A stretch of 43,519 nt of DNA from Candidatus Bathyarchaeota archaeon BA2 (GCA_001399795.1 LIHK01000008.1:1-43519), one strand, 5' to 3'; shown: positions 22,817 through 30,849, counted from the stretch's first letter. Notes: generated from the sequence alone by a model not told the origin. Numbers and translations: made by a program.

Positions 22817-23755
22817 ATGGCAACTATCAACGTGATGAAAACTATGACCCTTGTCGACGACATATTGAAGTTGAAGAAGGAGAAAAGGGCGCTTGTATTA
22901 GCCCATAACTACCAGAGAGGCGAGATTCAGGACATAGCCGACTATGTAGGTGACAGCATAGAGCTGTGTAGAAGAGCAATTGAAGAAAAAGATGCGAGGA
23001 TAATAGTGTTTTCGGCTGTTGATTTCATGGCTGAATCAGCCGCCATCCTGAACCCTGACAAAAAGGTTTTTATTCCAAGCTCAGGCGCGAGGTGTCCAAT
23101 GGCCCGTATGCTTCCCGCCGAGGAAGTTAGGCTTTGGAAGAAGAAGTATCCTAAGGTGCCTGTTGTGCTCTATGTCAACACCCTTGCTGAGGCGAAGGCT
23201 GAATGCGACATCTGCTGCACTTCAGCGAACGTCGTGAATGTTGTGGACAGCCTAGACGCCGATACAGTGCTTTTTGGCCCAGACGAAAACCTTGCGTGGA
23301 ATGTTCAGCAAAAAACCGGGAAGAAGATTATTCCGATTCCTGAGGGCGGTTTCTGTCCAACCCACGTGCTTTTCTTGAAGGAGGATATTCTGCTTTTGAA
23401 GGAGAGTCATCCAGACGCCGTTGTCGCTGTGCATCCGGAATGCACTCCCGACGTTCAGTCCATAGCTGACTTTGTTGGAAGCACCTCCCAGATTTGTAAG
23501 TATGTGGGAGAGTCTTCTGCAAAGAAATACATAATCGGGACAGAAGTTGGAATCATCCACCGCGTGAAGAAGGAAAATCCGGGAAAGGAGTTCATACCAG
23601 CCTATGATGGAGCCGTTTGCCCCAACATGAAATTAAACACGCTGGAAAGAGTCTACTTGACCCTTAAAGAAGAGAGGAATCCTATAACGGTTCCTGAATC
23701 TGTGGCAAAGAAAGCTCGAAAGGCGTTGGAAAGGATGGTTTCGATAACCCAGTGA
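22817..23755 (+). CDS. nadA: Quinolinate synthase A
   Basis: [4Fe-4S] enzyme condensing iminoaspartate with dihydroxyacetone phosphate to quinolinate for NAD synthesis. Three-fold repeated domains are recognisable: VLAHNYQRGEIQDIADYVGD, CCTSANVVNVVDSL, VAVHPECTPDVQSIADFVGS and DGAVCPNMKLNTLE. The cluster cysteines lie in CDICC, HPEC and AVCPNM. Length 312 is usual. Start ATG 22817 or ATG 22835; a TATA-like gatatatg at 22773-22780 would give a very short leader. No nadB or nadC is nearby, so the gene stands alone. Confidence 0.95.
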   Translation: MATINVMKTMTLVDDILKLKKEKRALVLAHNYQRGEIQDIADYVGDSIELCRRAIEEKDARIIVFSAVDFMAESAAILNPDKKVFIPSSGARCPMARMLPAEEVRLWKKKYPKVPVVLYVNTLAEAKAECDICCTSANVVNVVDSLDADTVLFGPDENLAWNVQQKTGKKIIPIPEGGFCPTHVLFLKEDILLLKESHPDAVVAVHPECTPDVQSIADFVGSTSQICKYVGESSAKKYIIGTEVGIIHRVKKENPGKEFIPAYDGAVCPNMKLNTLERVYLTLKEERNPITVPESVAKKARKALERMVSITQ

Positions 23756-23768
23756 TATGGTCATCATC

Positions 23769-24176
23769 TTATGGAGAAACTATTGTTGACCTGACCTGTT
23801 TCACACCCTTCTTAGTGGTTAACTCTTGGGCTAATTTTTTGATTTCATCAGCGTCGCCGTTAACTGCTATGGCTTCGAGGCATTCTTGTTCGGTTAAGTG
23901 AACATGCATGGCGGAGCAGATCACGTGGCTGTATTTGTGCTGGGTTTCAATTAAAGCATCTTCTAAGCCTTTGACGTCATGGTCGTAAACCAGCACTAGC
24001 ACACCAGCGCTTGTTCCCTTCTGTTTTTGGAGTAATCGGTGTTCGGTAAGGAAAGATCTAACTGCATTCTGAATAGCCTTTGATCTGTTGTCGTAGCCAA
24101 CCTTTTCAATTGTTTCATCCAGCTCTTTTAGCAGGTCGGGCGGAAACGTAACGCCAACACGAACAATCTTGGTCAT
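23769..24176 (-). CDS. nikR: Nickel-responsive transcriptional regulator, NikR type
   Basis: Ribbon-helix-helix repressor with a C-terminal ACT-like nickel-binding domain. The N-terminus VRVGVTFPPDLLKELDETIE is the DNA-binding part. The metal ligands are visible in TQHKYSHVICSAMHVHLTEQ followed by ECLEA, which matches the His, His-x-His and Cys pattern of the NikR high-affinity site. The 135 residues are normal. It heads a minus-strand position directly downstream of larE-larC and next to larB, cooT and cooC, so nickel genes are its likely targets. An inverted repeat just upstream (24202-24226) may be its own operator. Confidence 0.93.
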   Translation of the reverse strand: MTKIVRVGVTFPPDLLKELDETIEKVGYDNRSKAIQNAVRSFLTEHRLLQKQKGTSAGVLVLVYDHDVKGLEDALIETQHKYSHVICSAMHVHLTEQECLEAIAVNGDADEIKKLAQELTTKKGVKQVRSTIVSP

Positions 24177-24201
24177 GTCTTATCCCAGTTAAATCGTTAG
24201 T

Positions 24202-24226
24202 TTGATAGTCATAAAGCTTTTATCAA
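24202..24226 (-). promoter_or_regulatory. Candidate NikR operator overlapping the nikR promoter
   Basis: ttgata at 24202-24207 and its complement tatcaa at 24221-24226 are separated by 13 bases and flank the palindromic TATA-like core ataaagcttttat. The site lies 26-50 bases before the nikR ATG, where autoregulation would act. Arm sequence differs from the bacterial NikR box, and no second copy was noticed in the larB-larC gap, so the assignment is tentative. Confidence 0.3.
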
Positions 24227-24290
24227 TGTTAGGAATAGTTTTTCTCAAAAATTCGCGTAAGTAATTCAACTAACGGATATACCCCACTGA

Positions 24291-25151
24291 TTATTTATCC
24301 AAGTTATGTTCATTCCCGCTAGTTTCTATCGTCACTAACATGCTTCCAGTTTTATACCCTTCTAAATCCATGGTGACGAACTTGAAGCCTAACTGCTTAA
24401 GCTCTTCGGCAATCTTATCCATGACGCCAACGTTGAAAAGCATGCTTCTTTCGTTTTTGCCCACTTCTATCCTTGCCAATCCATTATGATCCCGAACTCG
24501 AAGTTGCTGAACTCCACCGAGTTTTCTGATTAATTGCTCCGCCCTTCCAATCCTATTGAGCCTCTCCTTTGTAATCCGCTCACCGAACGGGATACGCGAC
24601 GCCAAACATGCTAATGCAGGTTTATCGTGAACTGACAGCCTTAATTTCTGGGCTAATGCCCTAATCTCCTCCTTTGTAAATTCGTTTTCCGCCCAAGGGC
24701 TAAAGACATTTTCCCTTTCAATAATAGCCTTAAAGCCAGGTCTGTGACCACCTAAGTCACTGAAGTTTGTACCCTCAAAGATAGCTTTAAATTCGAGCCT
24801 ATGTGCAAAATCTTGCAAACAGTCCAATAACTCCTTTTTGCAATAGTAGCACCGGTTTTCTGGGTTTCTAACAAAGTCCTCGTTTGACAGTTCATCAGTC
24901 TCCACGATATAGTGTTTGATGCCTATTTCCTCAGCTGTCCTCTGAGCTTCATCCATTTCTTCGGGAGGATACGTTGGAGATTTCGCGGTTACAGCTACCG
25001 CTCTTTCTCCCAACACATCGTGGCAGATGGCTGCCAAGGTTGAGCTGTCCACCCCTCCGGAAAGGGCAATTACCACCCCTTTCCTTCCCTTCTCCTCGAT
25101 AAAACGTCTTAGTTTCTCATATTTTTCATGTAAATCCTTCATGAAAATCAT
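24291..25151 (-). CDS. larE: ATP-dependent sacrificial sulfur transferase LarE
   Basis: Converts the pyridinium dicarboxylate intermediate to the dithio form during nickel-pincer-nucleotide (NPN) synthesis. Seen: the PP-loop ALSGGVDSSTLAAIC near residue 30, SPTYPPEEMDEA, ENRCYYCKKELLDCL, GTNFSDLGGHRPGF, and ACLASRIPFGERIT holding the cysteine that donates sulfur in Lactiplantibacillus LarE. The extra CxxC pair in RCYYC suggests the type in which three cysteines hold an Fe-S cluster, but that is from family knowledge. Its ATG overlaps the stop of larC (ATGA-type coupling). Length 286 is usual. Confidence 0.93.
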   Translation of the reverse strand: MIFMKDLHEKYEKLRRFIEEKGRKGVVIALSGGVDSSTLAAICHDVLGERAVAVTAKSPTYPPEEMDEAQRTAEEIGIKHYIVETDELSNEDFVRNPENRCYYCKKELLDCLQDFAHRLEFKAIFEGTNFSDLGGHRPGFKAIIERENVFSPWAENEFTKEEIRALAQKLRLSVHDKPALACLASRIPFGERITKERLNRIGRAEQLIRKLGGVQQLRVRDHNGLARIEVGKNERSMLFNVGVMDKIAEELKQLGFKFVTMDLEGYKTGSMLVTIETSGNEHNLDK

Positions 25152-26398
25152 CTCTTTAGGAGAAACTCTCTCGCTTTCATCTTAACTAAGTCTGTGATTT
25201 CCCTTAGGGATTTATTGGTTTTCTCTGCGACTCTTTTAACATCATTGTATTCTGGCTTTATTTGAACAATTTCACTTTTTCCGTCTTTAGCAACTTTTAC
25301 GTTAACGAGCTCCTTTACATCGTCTATTAGTATGTCTATCGGAAAGGATTCTCGGTTAAGGATACGCCTTTCGCAGGGATATAGCCGGACACCAAGGCTG
25401 CCTGTTTCTTCTATCAAGATCCGTGAGAGGTGTTCGATGTCCATTTTGTCCGCTATTATTTTGATGATCTGGCCAGGTCTATTCTTTTTTGTAAACATAG
25501 GAATAACGCTTACATCTTTAGCGCCTTCTTGCAACAATCTGTCAACGGTATGCCCGATAATCTCTCCAGTCACATCATCAAGGTTTGTTTCCAACACCCA
25601 AATTTGATCTCTCAAAAGTTGGTAATCGAGGAGCTCACCTAACGTGACTCTTAAGACGTTTGGCATTTCTGCGAAATCCTTTGTTCCAGCACCATAACCT
25701 ATGGCAGATGATTTCATCGGTGGATAGAAACGGATAACTTCATGGGCTAGATTGACGAGAAGGGAGACACCAGTTGGCGTTGCCAATTCAGAGGCGATAG
25801 GTCCGCCGATCATTGGAAAACCTTTAGATCGAAGTATCTCGATCGTGGCTGGGGCTGGACTTGAAATCATACCATGTGAAAACTTGAATAAACCTCCTCC
25901 AACAGCAACAGGCGTTGAATAAACCTTCGCATCGAAGAGATTTAGATCTTCAAATGCAACTGTCGTGCCGACTATCTCTGCTGGAGTGTCGGCGGAGCCT
26001 GCTTCATGTAAATGAACCTCTTTGACGCTTTTTCCGTGAACTCTGGCTTCAGCATTTACTAGAGTGTTAATAGAGTCTGACGCGAACTGCTTAGCTTCCA
26101 CTGGTAGCTTTAGGTTTTCTATGCAATTCACAGTAGCTTCTATGAGTTCCGAGCCCGTTTTCTCGGGCACTTCTTCAGCTTTGACATCAACTTTTTTAGC
26201 GCGGAATTCTCTCCGTGTGACATTCCTCACTGTTACTTCTAGGTTTTTACATCCCTTTATATGGCACTCAACAGACTTCATGGCTTCCACAACTTTTGTA
26301 GCATTGGCGCCAAGATCGAGCAAGGCGCCTACAATCATGTCTCCAGAGATCCCTGTCATCTGACAATCTATGACGGCGACGCGCTTGATGCTTGACAT
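25148..26398 (-). CDS. larC: Nickel-pincer cofactor biosynthesis protein LarC (nickel insertion)
   Basis: CTP-dependent cyclometallase that inserts nickel into the NPN precursor. Seen: the opening CQMTGISGDMIVGALLDLGA, HLHEAGSADTPAEIVG, the block VETNLDDVTGEIIGHT as LETNLDDVTGEIIGHTVDRL, VIPMFTKKNRPGQIIKIIAD, and TGSLGVRLYPCERRIL. At 416 residues it is a full single-chain LarC, unlike the frameshift-split LarC1/LarC2 of Lactiplantibacillus. First gene of the larC-larE unit and divergent from larB across a 70-base promoter region. Confidence 0.94.
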   Translation of the reverse strand: MSSIKRVAVIDCQMTGISGDMIVGALLDLGANATKVVEAMKSVECHIKGCKNLEVTVRNVTRREFRAKKVDVKAEEVPEKTGSELIEATVNCIENLKLPVEAKQFASDSINTLVNAEARVHGKSVKEVHLHEAGSADTPAEIVGTTVAFEDLNLFDAKVYSTPVAVGGGLFKFSHGMISSPAPATIEILRSKGFPMIGGPIASELATPTGVSLLVNLAHEVIRFYPPMKSSAIGYGAGTKDFAEMPNVLRVTLGELLDYQLLRDQIWVLETNLDDVTGEIIGHTVDRLLQEGAKDVSVIPMFTKKNRPGQIIKIIADKMDIEHLSRILIEETGSLGVRLYPCERRILNRESFPIDILIDDVKELVNVKVAKDGKSEIVQIKPEYNDVKRVAEKTNKSLREITDLVKMKAREFLLKR

Positions 26399-26416
26399 TT
26401 AAATTCCCCTTTCATC

Positions 26417-26425
26417 TTTTTAAAT
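26417..26425. promoter_or_regulatory. TATA element in the divergent larC/larB promoter
   Basis: ttttaaata lies in the 58-70 base gap between the two lar units and is nearly symmetric. On the plus strand it is about 50 bases before the preferred larB start, on the minus strand about 20 bases before the larC start. One element may serve both directions or each gene may have its own; the AT-rich gatatatta at 26448-26455 is a second, closer candidate. Confidence 0.35.
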
Positions 26426-26468
26426 ACGATAGAGAGCAGAGATGTAGATATATTATGTGGAGACGAGT

Positions 26469-27260
26469 GTGAGAACATTGAGAGAAGTGTTAGAGAAGCT
26501 TGTAAAGGGTCAAATTTCTGTGGATGATGCTGAGAGGCTTCTTAAGATTTTTGCTGTTGAAGAAATCGGTAACTTGGCTAAGATAGATGTTGGCCGCGAG
26601 TTTAGGAAAGGCATGCCAGAGATTATTCTTGCTGAAGGAAAAAGACCTGAGGACGTGATGCAAATAGCATTGGCGATGCTAAATGAGAAAGGAAGAGCCA
26701 TAGTCAGCCGAGCCACAACAGAGGAGATACACACTATAAAAAAGGCTGCTTCTGATGCCGTGTTTTTACAGGTTAACGATAAAGTTGGGTTAATGGTAAT
26801 GAAAAGGAAGGATTTTGAGGTTAAGAGAACCGGTGGAAAAGTTTGCGTTTTGACTGCTGGAACATCTGATATTCCCGTCGCCGAAGAAGCGAGGGTTATA
26901 GCTGAAGAGATGGGATGCGAGGTCATAACAGCCTACGATGTTGGAGTAGCTGGAATCCACAGGCTCTTTCCCCCTCTTAAAGAGATTATTGAAAAGGATG
27001 TGGATGTGATTGTAGTAGTTGCAGGAAGGGAAGGGGCACTACCTTCCGTAGTAGCGGGTATGATCGATGTTCCAATAGTGGCTGTTCCAACCTCGATTGG
27101 ATATGGTTTAGGCGAGAAAGGTGTCAGCGCCTTAATGGCTATGCTTCAAGCCTGTCCACTCGGGTTGGCCGTTGTCAATATCGACGGAGGGGTTGCAGCT
27201 GGAGCTGTAGCCGCTTTAATCGCTAATCGGGTTGCTAAATTCAAGAAACCTAGGAATTGA
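26469..27260 (+). CDS. larB: Pyridinium-3,5-biscarboxylic acid mononucleotide synthase LarB
   Basis: First enzyme of nickel-pincer-nucleotide synthesis, carboxylating and hydrolysing nicotinic acid adenine dinucleotide. It belongs to the PurE-like AIR carboxylase fold. Seen: LVKGQISVDDAERLLK at the N-terminus, VCVLTAGTSDIPVAEEARVI, TAYDVGVAGIHRLFPPL, VVVAGREGALPSVVAGMIDV, VPTSIGYG, and the C-terminal block MLQACPLGLAVVNIDGGVAA whose cysteine forms the covalent substrate adduct. GTG 26469 follows ggag by seven bases and fits family N-termini; GTG 26457 is possible. Divergent from larC-larE. Confidence 0.94.
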   Translation: MRTLREVLEKLVKGQISVDDAERLLKIFAVEEIGNLAKIDVGREFRKGMPEIILAEGKRPEDVMQIALAMLNEKGRAIVSRATTEEIHTIKKAASDAVFLQVNDKVGLMVMKRKDFEVKRTGGKVCVLTAGTSDIPVAEEARVIAEEMGCEVITAYDVGVAGIHRLFPPLKEIIEKDVDVIVVVAGREGALPSVVAGMIDVPIVAVPTSIGYGLGEKGVSALMAMLQACPLGLAVVNIDGGVAAGAVAALIANRVAKFKKPRN

Positions 27261-27364
27261 AGATTACCATCAACAGGTAGCCTATGCCTGAGAAGAGTTG
27301 TTCATGGTAGGAAGAGGGTAAACGTTTTTCTGAAGTTGCGTCTCCTATATTCAAAGATGAGTAA

Positions 27365-27790
27365 ATGCAAGACCTAAGACTTGCCAAGCTGCGGCTGAAA
27401 GAGAGAGACCTCACACTTGTCATAGTGAAGGAAGGCAAGGTTATTTTCGAGACCAAACCTCAGGGCATAAGCGATTTTCTGCAAGCCATCGAAAAGTTTG
27501 GCAAAAGATTAGTTGCGTCTTCGGTGGCAGACAAAATCGTGGGAGCAGCTGCAGCCATGCTTTGCGCCTATTCTGAGGTGGCATCCGTGTTTGCGGTCAC
27601 GATAAGTGAAAAAGGAATCAAAGTGCTTGAAAGCAACGATATTTTCTATCAGTTCGAATTTTGTGTCCCCAAAATTCTCAATTATGACAGAACTGATATC
27701 TGTCCCTTTGAGAAACTTGCTGCCGGTTCTAGAGACCCGAAAGAAGCTTATGTGAAGTTAAAATCTTTTGCAGAATCCTCCATTCAATAA
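27365..27790 (+). CDS. DUF1893 family protein
   Basis: Protein of 141 residues matching the DUF1893 pattern: LRLAKLRLKERDLTLVIVKE with KVIFETKPQGISDFLQAI, then VADKIVGAAAAMLCAYSEVA, and a cysteine-bearing tail near DRTDICPFEKLA. The fold resembles cytidine-deaminase-like proteins in family databases (from memory), but no H-A-E/C-x-x-C deaminase motif is visible. Function unknown. It lies between larB and cooT on the same strand, about 105 bases after larB, so a link to nickel metabolism is possible on position alone. Start ATG 27365. Confidence 0.78.
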   Translation: MQDLRLAKLRLKERDLTLVIVKEGKVIFETKPQGISDFLQAIEKFGKRLVASSVADKIVGAAAAMLCAYSEVASVFAVTISEKGIKVLESNDIFYQFEFCVPKILNYDRTDICPFEKLAAGSRDPKEAYVKLKSFAESSIQ

Positions 27791-27846
27791 GCCTTATATG
27801 AGTTAGCTGCCTCGTAAAAGACTGTAAGCGTGCCGAAGGGAATAAA

Positions 27847-28026
27847 ATGTGCGAGTTTAGTGTGTTTTTTAAGGAGAAAACCGTGTTCAAGGATGCTATT
27901 TACGCAAAGGTTGACGGAAGCAAAGTTATAGTTAAGGACGTGTTGGGAGATTCTAGAGTGTTTGAAAACTGCAAAATTGTGGAAGTTGATGTAAATTCAG
28001 AGCGTCTCGTACTTTCGCCAACCTAA
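27847..28026 (+). CDS. cooT: CooT-family small nickel-binding protein
   Basis: Small protein of 59 residues starting MCEFSVFF. The family signature is the N-terminal Met-Cys-Glu followed by a beta-rich domain with D-A-I-Y-A-K-V-D-G and a tail E-R-L-V-L-S-P, all seen here. In Rhodospirillum CooT binds nickel through that second-residue cysteine and supports CODH maturation. The ATG 27847 follows gaaggga by five bases. It lies 80 bases before the CooC-type ATPase on the same strand and 57 bases after the DUF1893 gene. Too short for most gene finders but well supported by context and sequence. Confidence 0.8.
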   Translation: MCEFSVFFKEKTVFKDAIYAKVDGSKVIVKDVLGDSRVFENCKIVEVDVNSERLVLSPT

Positions 28027-28107
28027 ATTCTTAAGTCATGTTATGGACCCATCCGTTTCTCAAGAACGTTTAAGGTCACCGAAAATCATGAACTTCTTGG
28101 GTTGAAC

Positions 28108-28899
28108 ATGAAAATCGCGGTTTCCGGTAAGGGTGGAGTTGGCAAAACCCTTGTTGCAGGCGTTCTTGCGGATTTTTTCGTGAAGAAGGGGTTTAAAGTT
28201 TTGGCCATTGATGCCGACCCTTCTCCTAATCTAGCCTTAACGTTAGGTATATCCCTTGATGAAGCTAGCAAGATTGTTCCAGTATCCGAGAACGCCCAAC
28301 TATTAGAGTCAAAGACTCGCACTGGCTTTGCCGGAGTGTACCGCCTTTCATTCAGCGTCGATGACATAGTTGAGAAGTTTGCTGTGAGATCGCCTTATGG
28401 TGTGAAACTCCTTGTTATGGGAACCGTTAGGTCAGCTGGCGGAGGCTGCACATGTCCCGCCAACGCCGTGATTAGGGCACTGCTTCAACATCTGTTTGTT
28501 GAACTGGACGAGGTCGTGATTATGGACATGGAAGCCGGAGTGGAACACATGGGTAGGGGAACCGCAGGGCACGTTGACATCATGCTCATAGTCGCTGATC
28601 CCAGCCTAAAGTCCATGGATACGGCTAAGAAAATTTACGGGTTGGCCGCTGAGGCTGGCATCAAGAAAGCTTTCATAATCGGAAACAAGATCAGAAACGC
28701 AAGTGAAAGCAAATTAATTCAACGGTTTGCCGCCGATAACAAAATTCCTATACTTGATTTGGTTCCCCACGACGAACAGATATTGAAAGCCGACATGCAG
28801 GGGGAGACTCCTCTGAAATATGCGCAAGATTCGGTGGGGATAACAAACATTCAAAAAATAGGCGAAGAACTCCTAAACATAAAAGATGTTAAAAGTTGA
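28108..28899 (+). CDS. cooC: CooC-type nickel-inserting ATPase
   Basis: MinD/CooC-family P-loop ATPase that delivers nickel to carbon monoxide dehydrogenase/acetyl-CoA synthase. Seen: deviant Walker A SGKGGVGKTLVAGVLADFF, AIDADPSPNLALTLG, the metal-binding CxC in GGGCTCPANAVIRALL near residue 112, MDMEAGVEHMGRGTAGHVD, and VADPSLKSMDTAKKIYGLA. ATG 28108 is preferred over TTG 28102. Length 263 is usual. It completes a run of nickel-trafficking genes. No CODH gene is in the window, so its client lies elsewhere in the genome. Confidence 0.93.
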   Translation: MKIAVSGKGGVGKTLVAGVLADFFVKKGFKVLAIDADPSPNLALTLGISLDEASKIVPVSENAQLLESKTRTGFAGVYRLSFSVDDIVEKFAVRSPYGVKLLVMGTVRSAGGGCTCPANAVIRALLQHLFVELDEVVIMDMEAGVEHMGRGTAGHVDIMLIVADPSLKSMDTAKKIYGLAAEAGIKKAFIIGNKIRNASESKLIQRFAADNKIPILDLVPHDEQILKADMQGETPLKYAQDSVGITNIQKIGEELLNIKDVKS

Positions 28900-28971
28900 G
28901 CGCTAAAGAAATAAAATCTCTTAAATATTGGTCATCTTGTTATTTAGTCAACTGACTAGGAGAAAACGGCT

Positions 28972-29121
28972 TTGGATCTGCCGGAAAAAAGGGTTATAGG
29001 TTCCCTTCTCATGCTTTCTGGTTTAACCTTCCTCGTCATTGGACTCTACGATGAACAGTCAACGTTTGTTCTGAAACTTTTGAAGAAAATTTTTGAAACG
29101 GCGATTGCAGGGTTACCTTAA
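28972..29121 (+). CDS. Small single-span membrane protein
   Basis: A 49-residue frame from TTG 28972 reading MDLPEKRVIGSLLMLSGLTF and on through LVIGLYDEQ, then an amphipathic KLLKKIFETA tail. It has a good aggag ribosome site nine bases before the start and a TATA-like cttaaatatt about 50 bases upstream, which together support a real gene. One hydrophobic segment spans residues about 9-26. Not recognised; no homolog can be named. Confidence 0.45.
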   Translation: MDLPEKRVIGSLLMLSGLTFLVIGLYDEQSTFVLKLLKKIFETAIAGLP

Positions 29122-29268
29122 CCCAAATAAAGGGCAACTTTTCTCAGACTTACGCAACTTTTATCTCCTTAGTTATTCAGCCTTTATATCTAATCCATCT
29201 ACGTAAGAGATGTTAGAAGGGAAGGTGAAAAAATTATGCCTCCCTCCTCCCACCAAAATTTTCTGGGG

Positions 29269-29304
29269 CAATACATCAAGGTTAATAGGTTACGTTTCAA
29301 ACTA
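29269..29304 (+). repeat. Direct repeat R1 (left boundary of the accessory island)
   Basis: A stretch containing taataggttacgtttcaaac is repeated at 32535-32572 with one substitution and a two-base gap over about 37 bases. Each copy is followed by a palindrome (here ttcacgtgtgaa at 29307-29318). The surrounding 29122-29429 has no gene; it holds a TATA-like tttatatct near 29184-29192. The pair bounds about 3.2 kb. Confidence 0.55.
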
Positions 29305-29429
29305 AATTCACGTGTGAACTTCCATTAAAATCGGCTTTGGAGTTCACATGGACGCTGACCAAGCCATTAAGAGCGAAAACGCCTCCTTTTCTTAATTGAG
29401 GCTCAAATTGAGGAAAGAGGTGATTAGGG

Positions 29430-29603
29430 ATGGGTAAGAAAGCTACAATCGTGATTCGTCTTGTAAAGGAAGGCGCTGAAAAGTCGAATGAGGATATTGA
29501 GAAAGAGATCCTTGAGGAGCTTTCAAAGCATCCGCCAATGATTCCTTGGCTAAAGAAGGTTGAGAAAGTCATGGTAACAGAAGTCCAAAAGCGCCTAAAG
29601 TGA
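29430..29603 (+). CDS. Small conserved-looking archaeal protein
   Basis: Protein of 57 residues from ATG 29430, opening MGKKATIVIRLVKEGAEKSN, then EDIEKEILEELSKHPPMIPW and a basic tail. It reads as a beta strand, an acidic helix and a second strand (VEKVMVTEV). An aggtga site lies at 29418-29423. Similar short proteins with IxxEIxxELS...IPW occur in archaeal genomes to my knowledge, but no function is known. It lies just inside repeat R1. Confidence 0.5.
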   Translation: MGKKATIVIRLVKEGAEKSNEDIEKEILEELSKHPPMIPWLKKVEKVMVTEVQKRLK

Positions 29604-29689
29604 GTGCTCATGCCTCGAAAAGCAAGAGGCTCATTTTGGCCTATAGTTCAACGGCGTATGCGAGAGAAGGCGGTTAGTTGTTTATGTTG

Positions 29690-30080
29690 AAGCCTCCCTA
29701 TTAAGGTTACGTTTCGCATTCGGGTCTACAGAGCCGCCGAAAAGCCCTTTAAAGTAGCTCGGCGGATGAGCGAAAATTTGCTTATTGAATCTGAAGGTCT
29801 GTCGGCGCTACCTCTGTAAGGGTTGCGGTCGGCACTTCAACGATAAGACGGGGACGCAGTTTGAGGACTCGAAACTGCCCCTCCGAGTGTGGTTCTTCTC
29901 AGCCTTCCTCATGCAGTACAAGGTATCCGTTGAGGAGATAGCTACCCAACCGCCCTCAACATCGCGAAGACGTTAAGGAGAGGCATCTACCTCACCCAGC
30001 TTAAGGAGAAGCTGAAGGGTGTAGTGGAGTCGCCCAATACAACTTCCTCAGAAACACGAGGGAGGAGGACAAAGCTAGAA
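29690..30080 (+). pseudogene. Degenerate transposase (zinc-ribbon N-terminus type)
   Basis: Transposase relic. The readable part RRYLCKGCGRHFNDKTGTQF then EDSKLPLRVWFFSAFLMQYK is the zinc ribbon and first helices of IS1595-like and related transposases (Y-x-C-x-x-C-G-x-x-F-x-D-x-T-G-T-x-F). After VSVEEIATQ the frame breaks and continues one base over as ALNIAKTLRRGIYLTQLKEK before degenerating. The catalytic domain is missing. No start codon or intact ends were found. The sequence ggttacgtttc at 29706-29716 recurs in repeats R1 and R2, so those repeats may derive from the same element's ends. Confidence 0.6.
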
Positions 30081-30198
30081 GAGCCACATCTATAGCAATC
30101 AGCGCCCTCATAAACATAGAGGAAGAGCCATGTACCATCAGCTTTATATGAGCGGTTTAAAATTAGGGTTGTGTATGATCTAGCGGGGTGATTAAAAA

Positions 30199-30849
30199 AT
30201 GCGCGTCTTCAATGCAAATGTAACAAAGGTTGTGGACGGCGATACGGTGAATTTCGACTTTGCGGGAGAACCTTCGATAGCTCTGCCGAAGGCAGTTCTC
30301 AAGAAGAAGTCAATTCGCTTTTTCGGCACTGATGCACCCGAGAGCGACTTCGAGGGCCAAAGTCAGGGGGAGATCGCGGTAAAAGCTAAGGAGCATTTGG
30401 GAAAACTTCTCCGGGTGGGCGATGAGATCCAGATCCTTACGGCTGTGGACGTCTCGGACGGATACGGAAGGATACTCGGGAGGATACTCAAAGGGGGGAA
30501 GGACGTAAACCTGCGCATGGTGAGGGACGGCTGGGCGGTAATGTACCAGATATACCCGAACCTTCAAAACTTCGAAAAGTACAGGGAAGCGTTCAAGCAA
30601 GCGATAGATAAAAAGCGCGGGATGTTCAGCAGCGGGGAAGTCGAGTACCCATTTGAATTCAGGGCGAGGATAAGGAAGACCCCGCCGACGAGGTACGTGG
30701 GGGACTACAAGACCGGCTACTACTTCTACCCGACCGAGTACAAGTTAGTCAGTCCAGAGGACAGGATCTTCTTCTCCTCGGAGGGGGCGGTCAGAAAATC
30801 GGGCTTCGTGTTGAGGCCGAGAAGCTTAGTCGCAGAATTATACGAATGA
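30199..30849 (+). CDS. Thermonuclease-like (SNase family) protein
   Basis: Staphylococcal-nuclease-fold phosphodiesterase. Seen: TKVVDGDTVNFDF near residue 10, SIRFFGTDAPES with the catalytic arginine, VSDGYGRILGRILKGGKDVN with the second arginine region, and VRDGWAVMYQIYP. A C-terminal extension of about 70 residues (ARIRKTPPTRYVGDYKTGYY onward) follows the fold. No signal peptide, so it appears cytoplasmic. A TATA-like tttatatg lies about 50 bases before and ggggtga about ten bases before ATG 30199. By eye the gene is richer in G and C than its neighbours, and it lies in the repeat-bounded island next to a transposase relic, so recent transfer is plausible. Confidence 0.85.
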   Translation: MRVFNANVTKVVDGDTVNFDFAGEPSIALPKAVLKKKSIRFFGTDAPESDFEGQSQGEIAVKAKEHLGKLLRVGDEIQILTAVDVSDGYGRILGRILKGGKDVNLRMVRDGWAVMYQIYPNLQNFEKYREAFKQAIDKKRGMFSSGEVEYPFEFRARIRKTPPTRYVGDYKTGYYFYPTEYKLVSPEDRIFFSSEGAVRKSGFVLRPRSLVAELYE

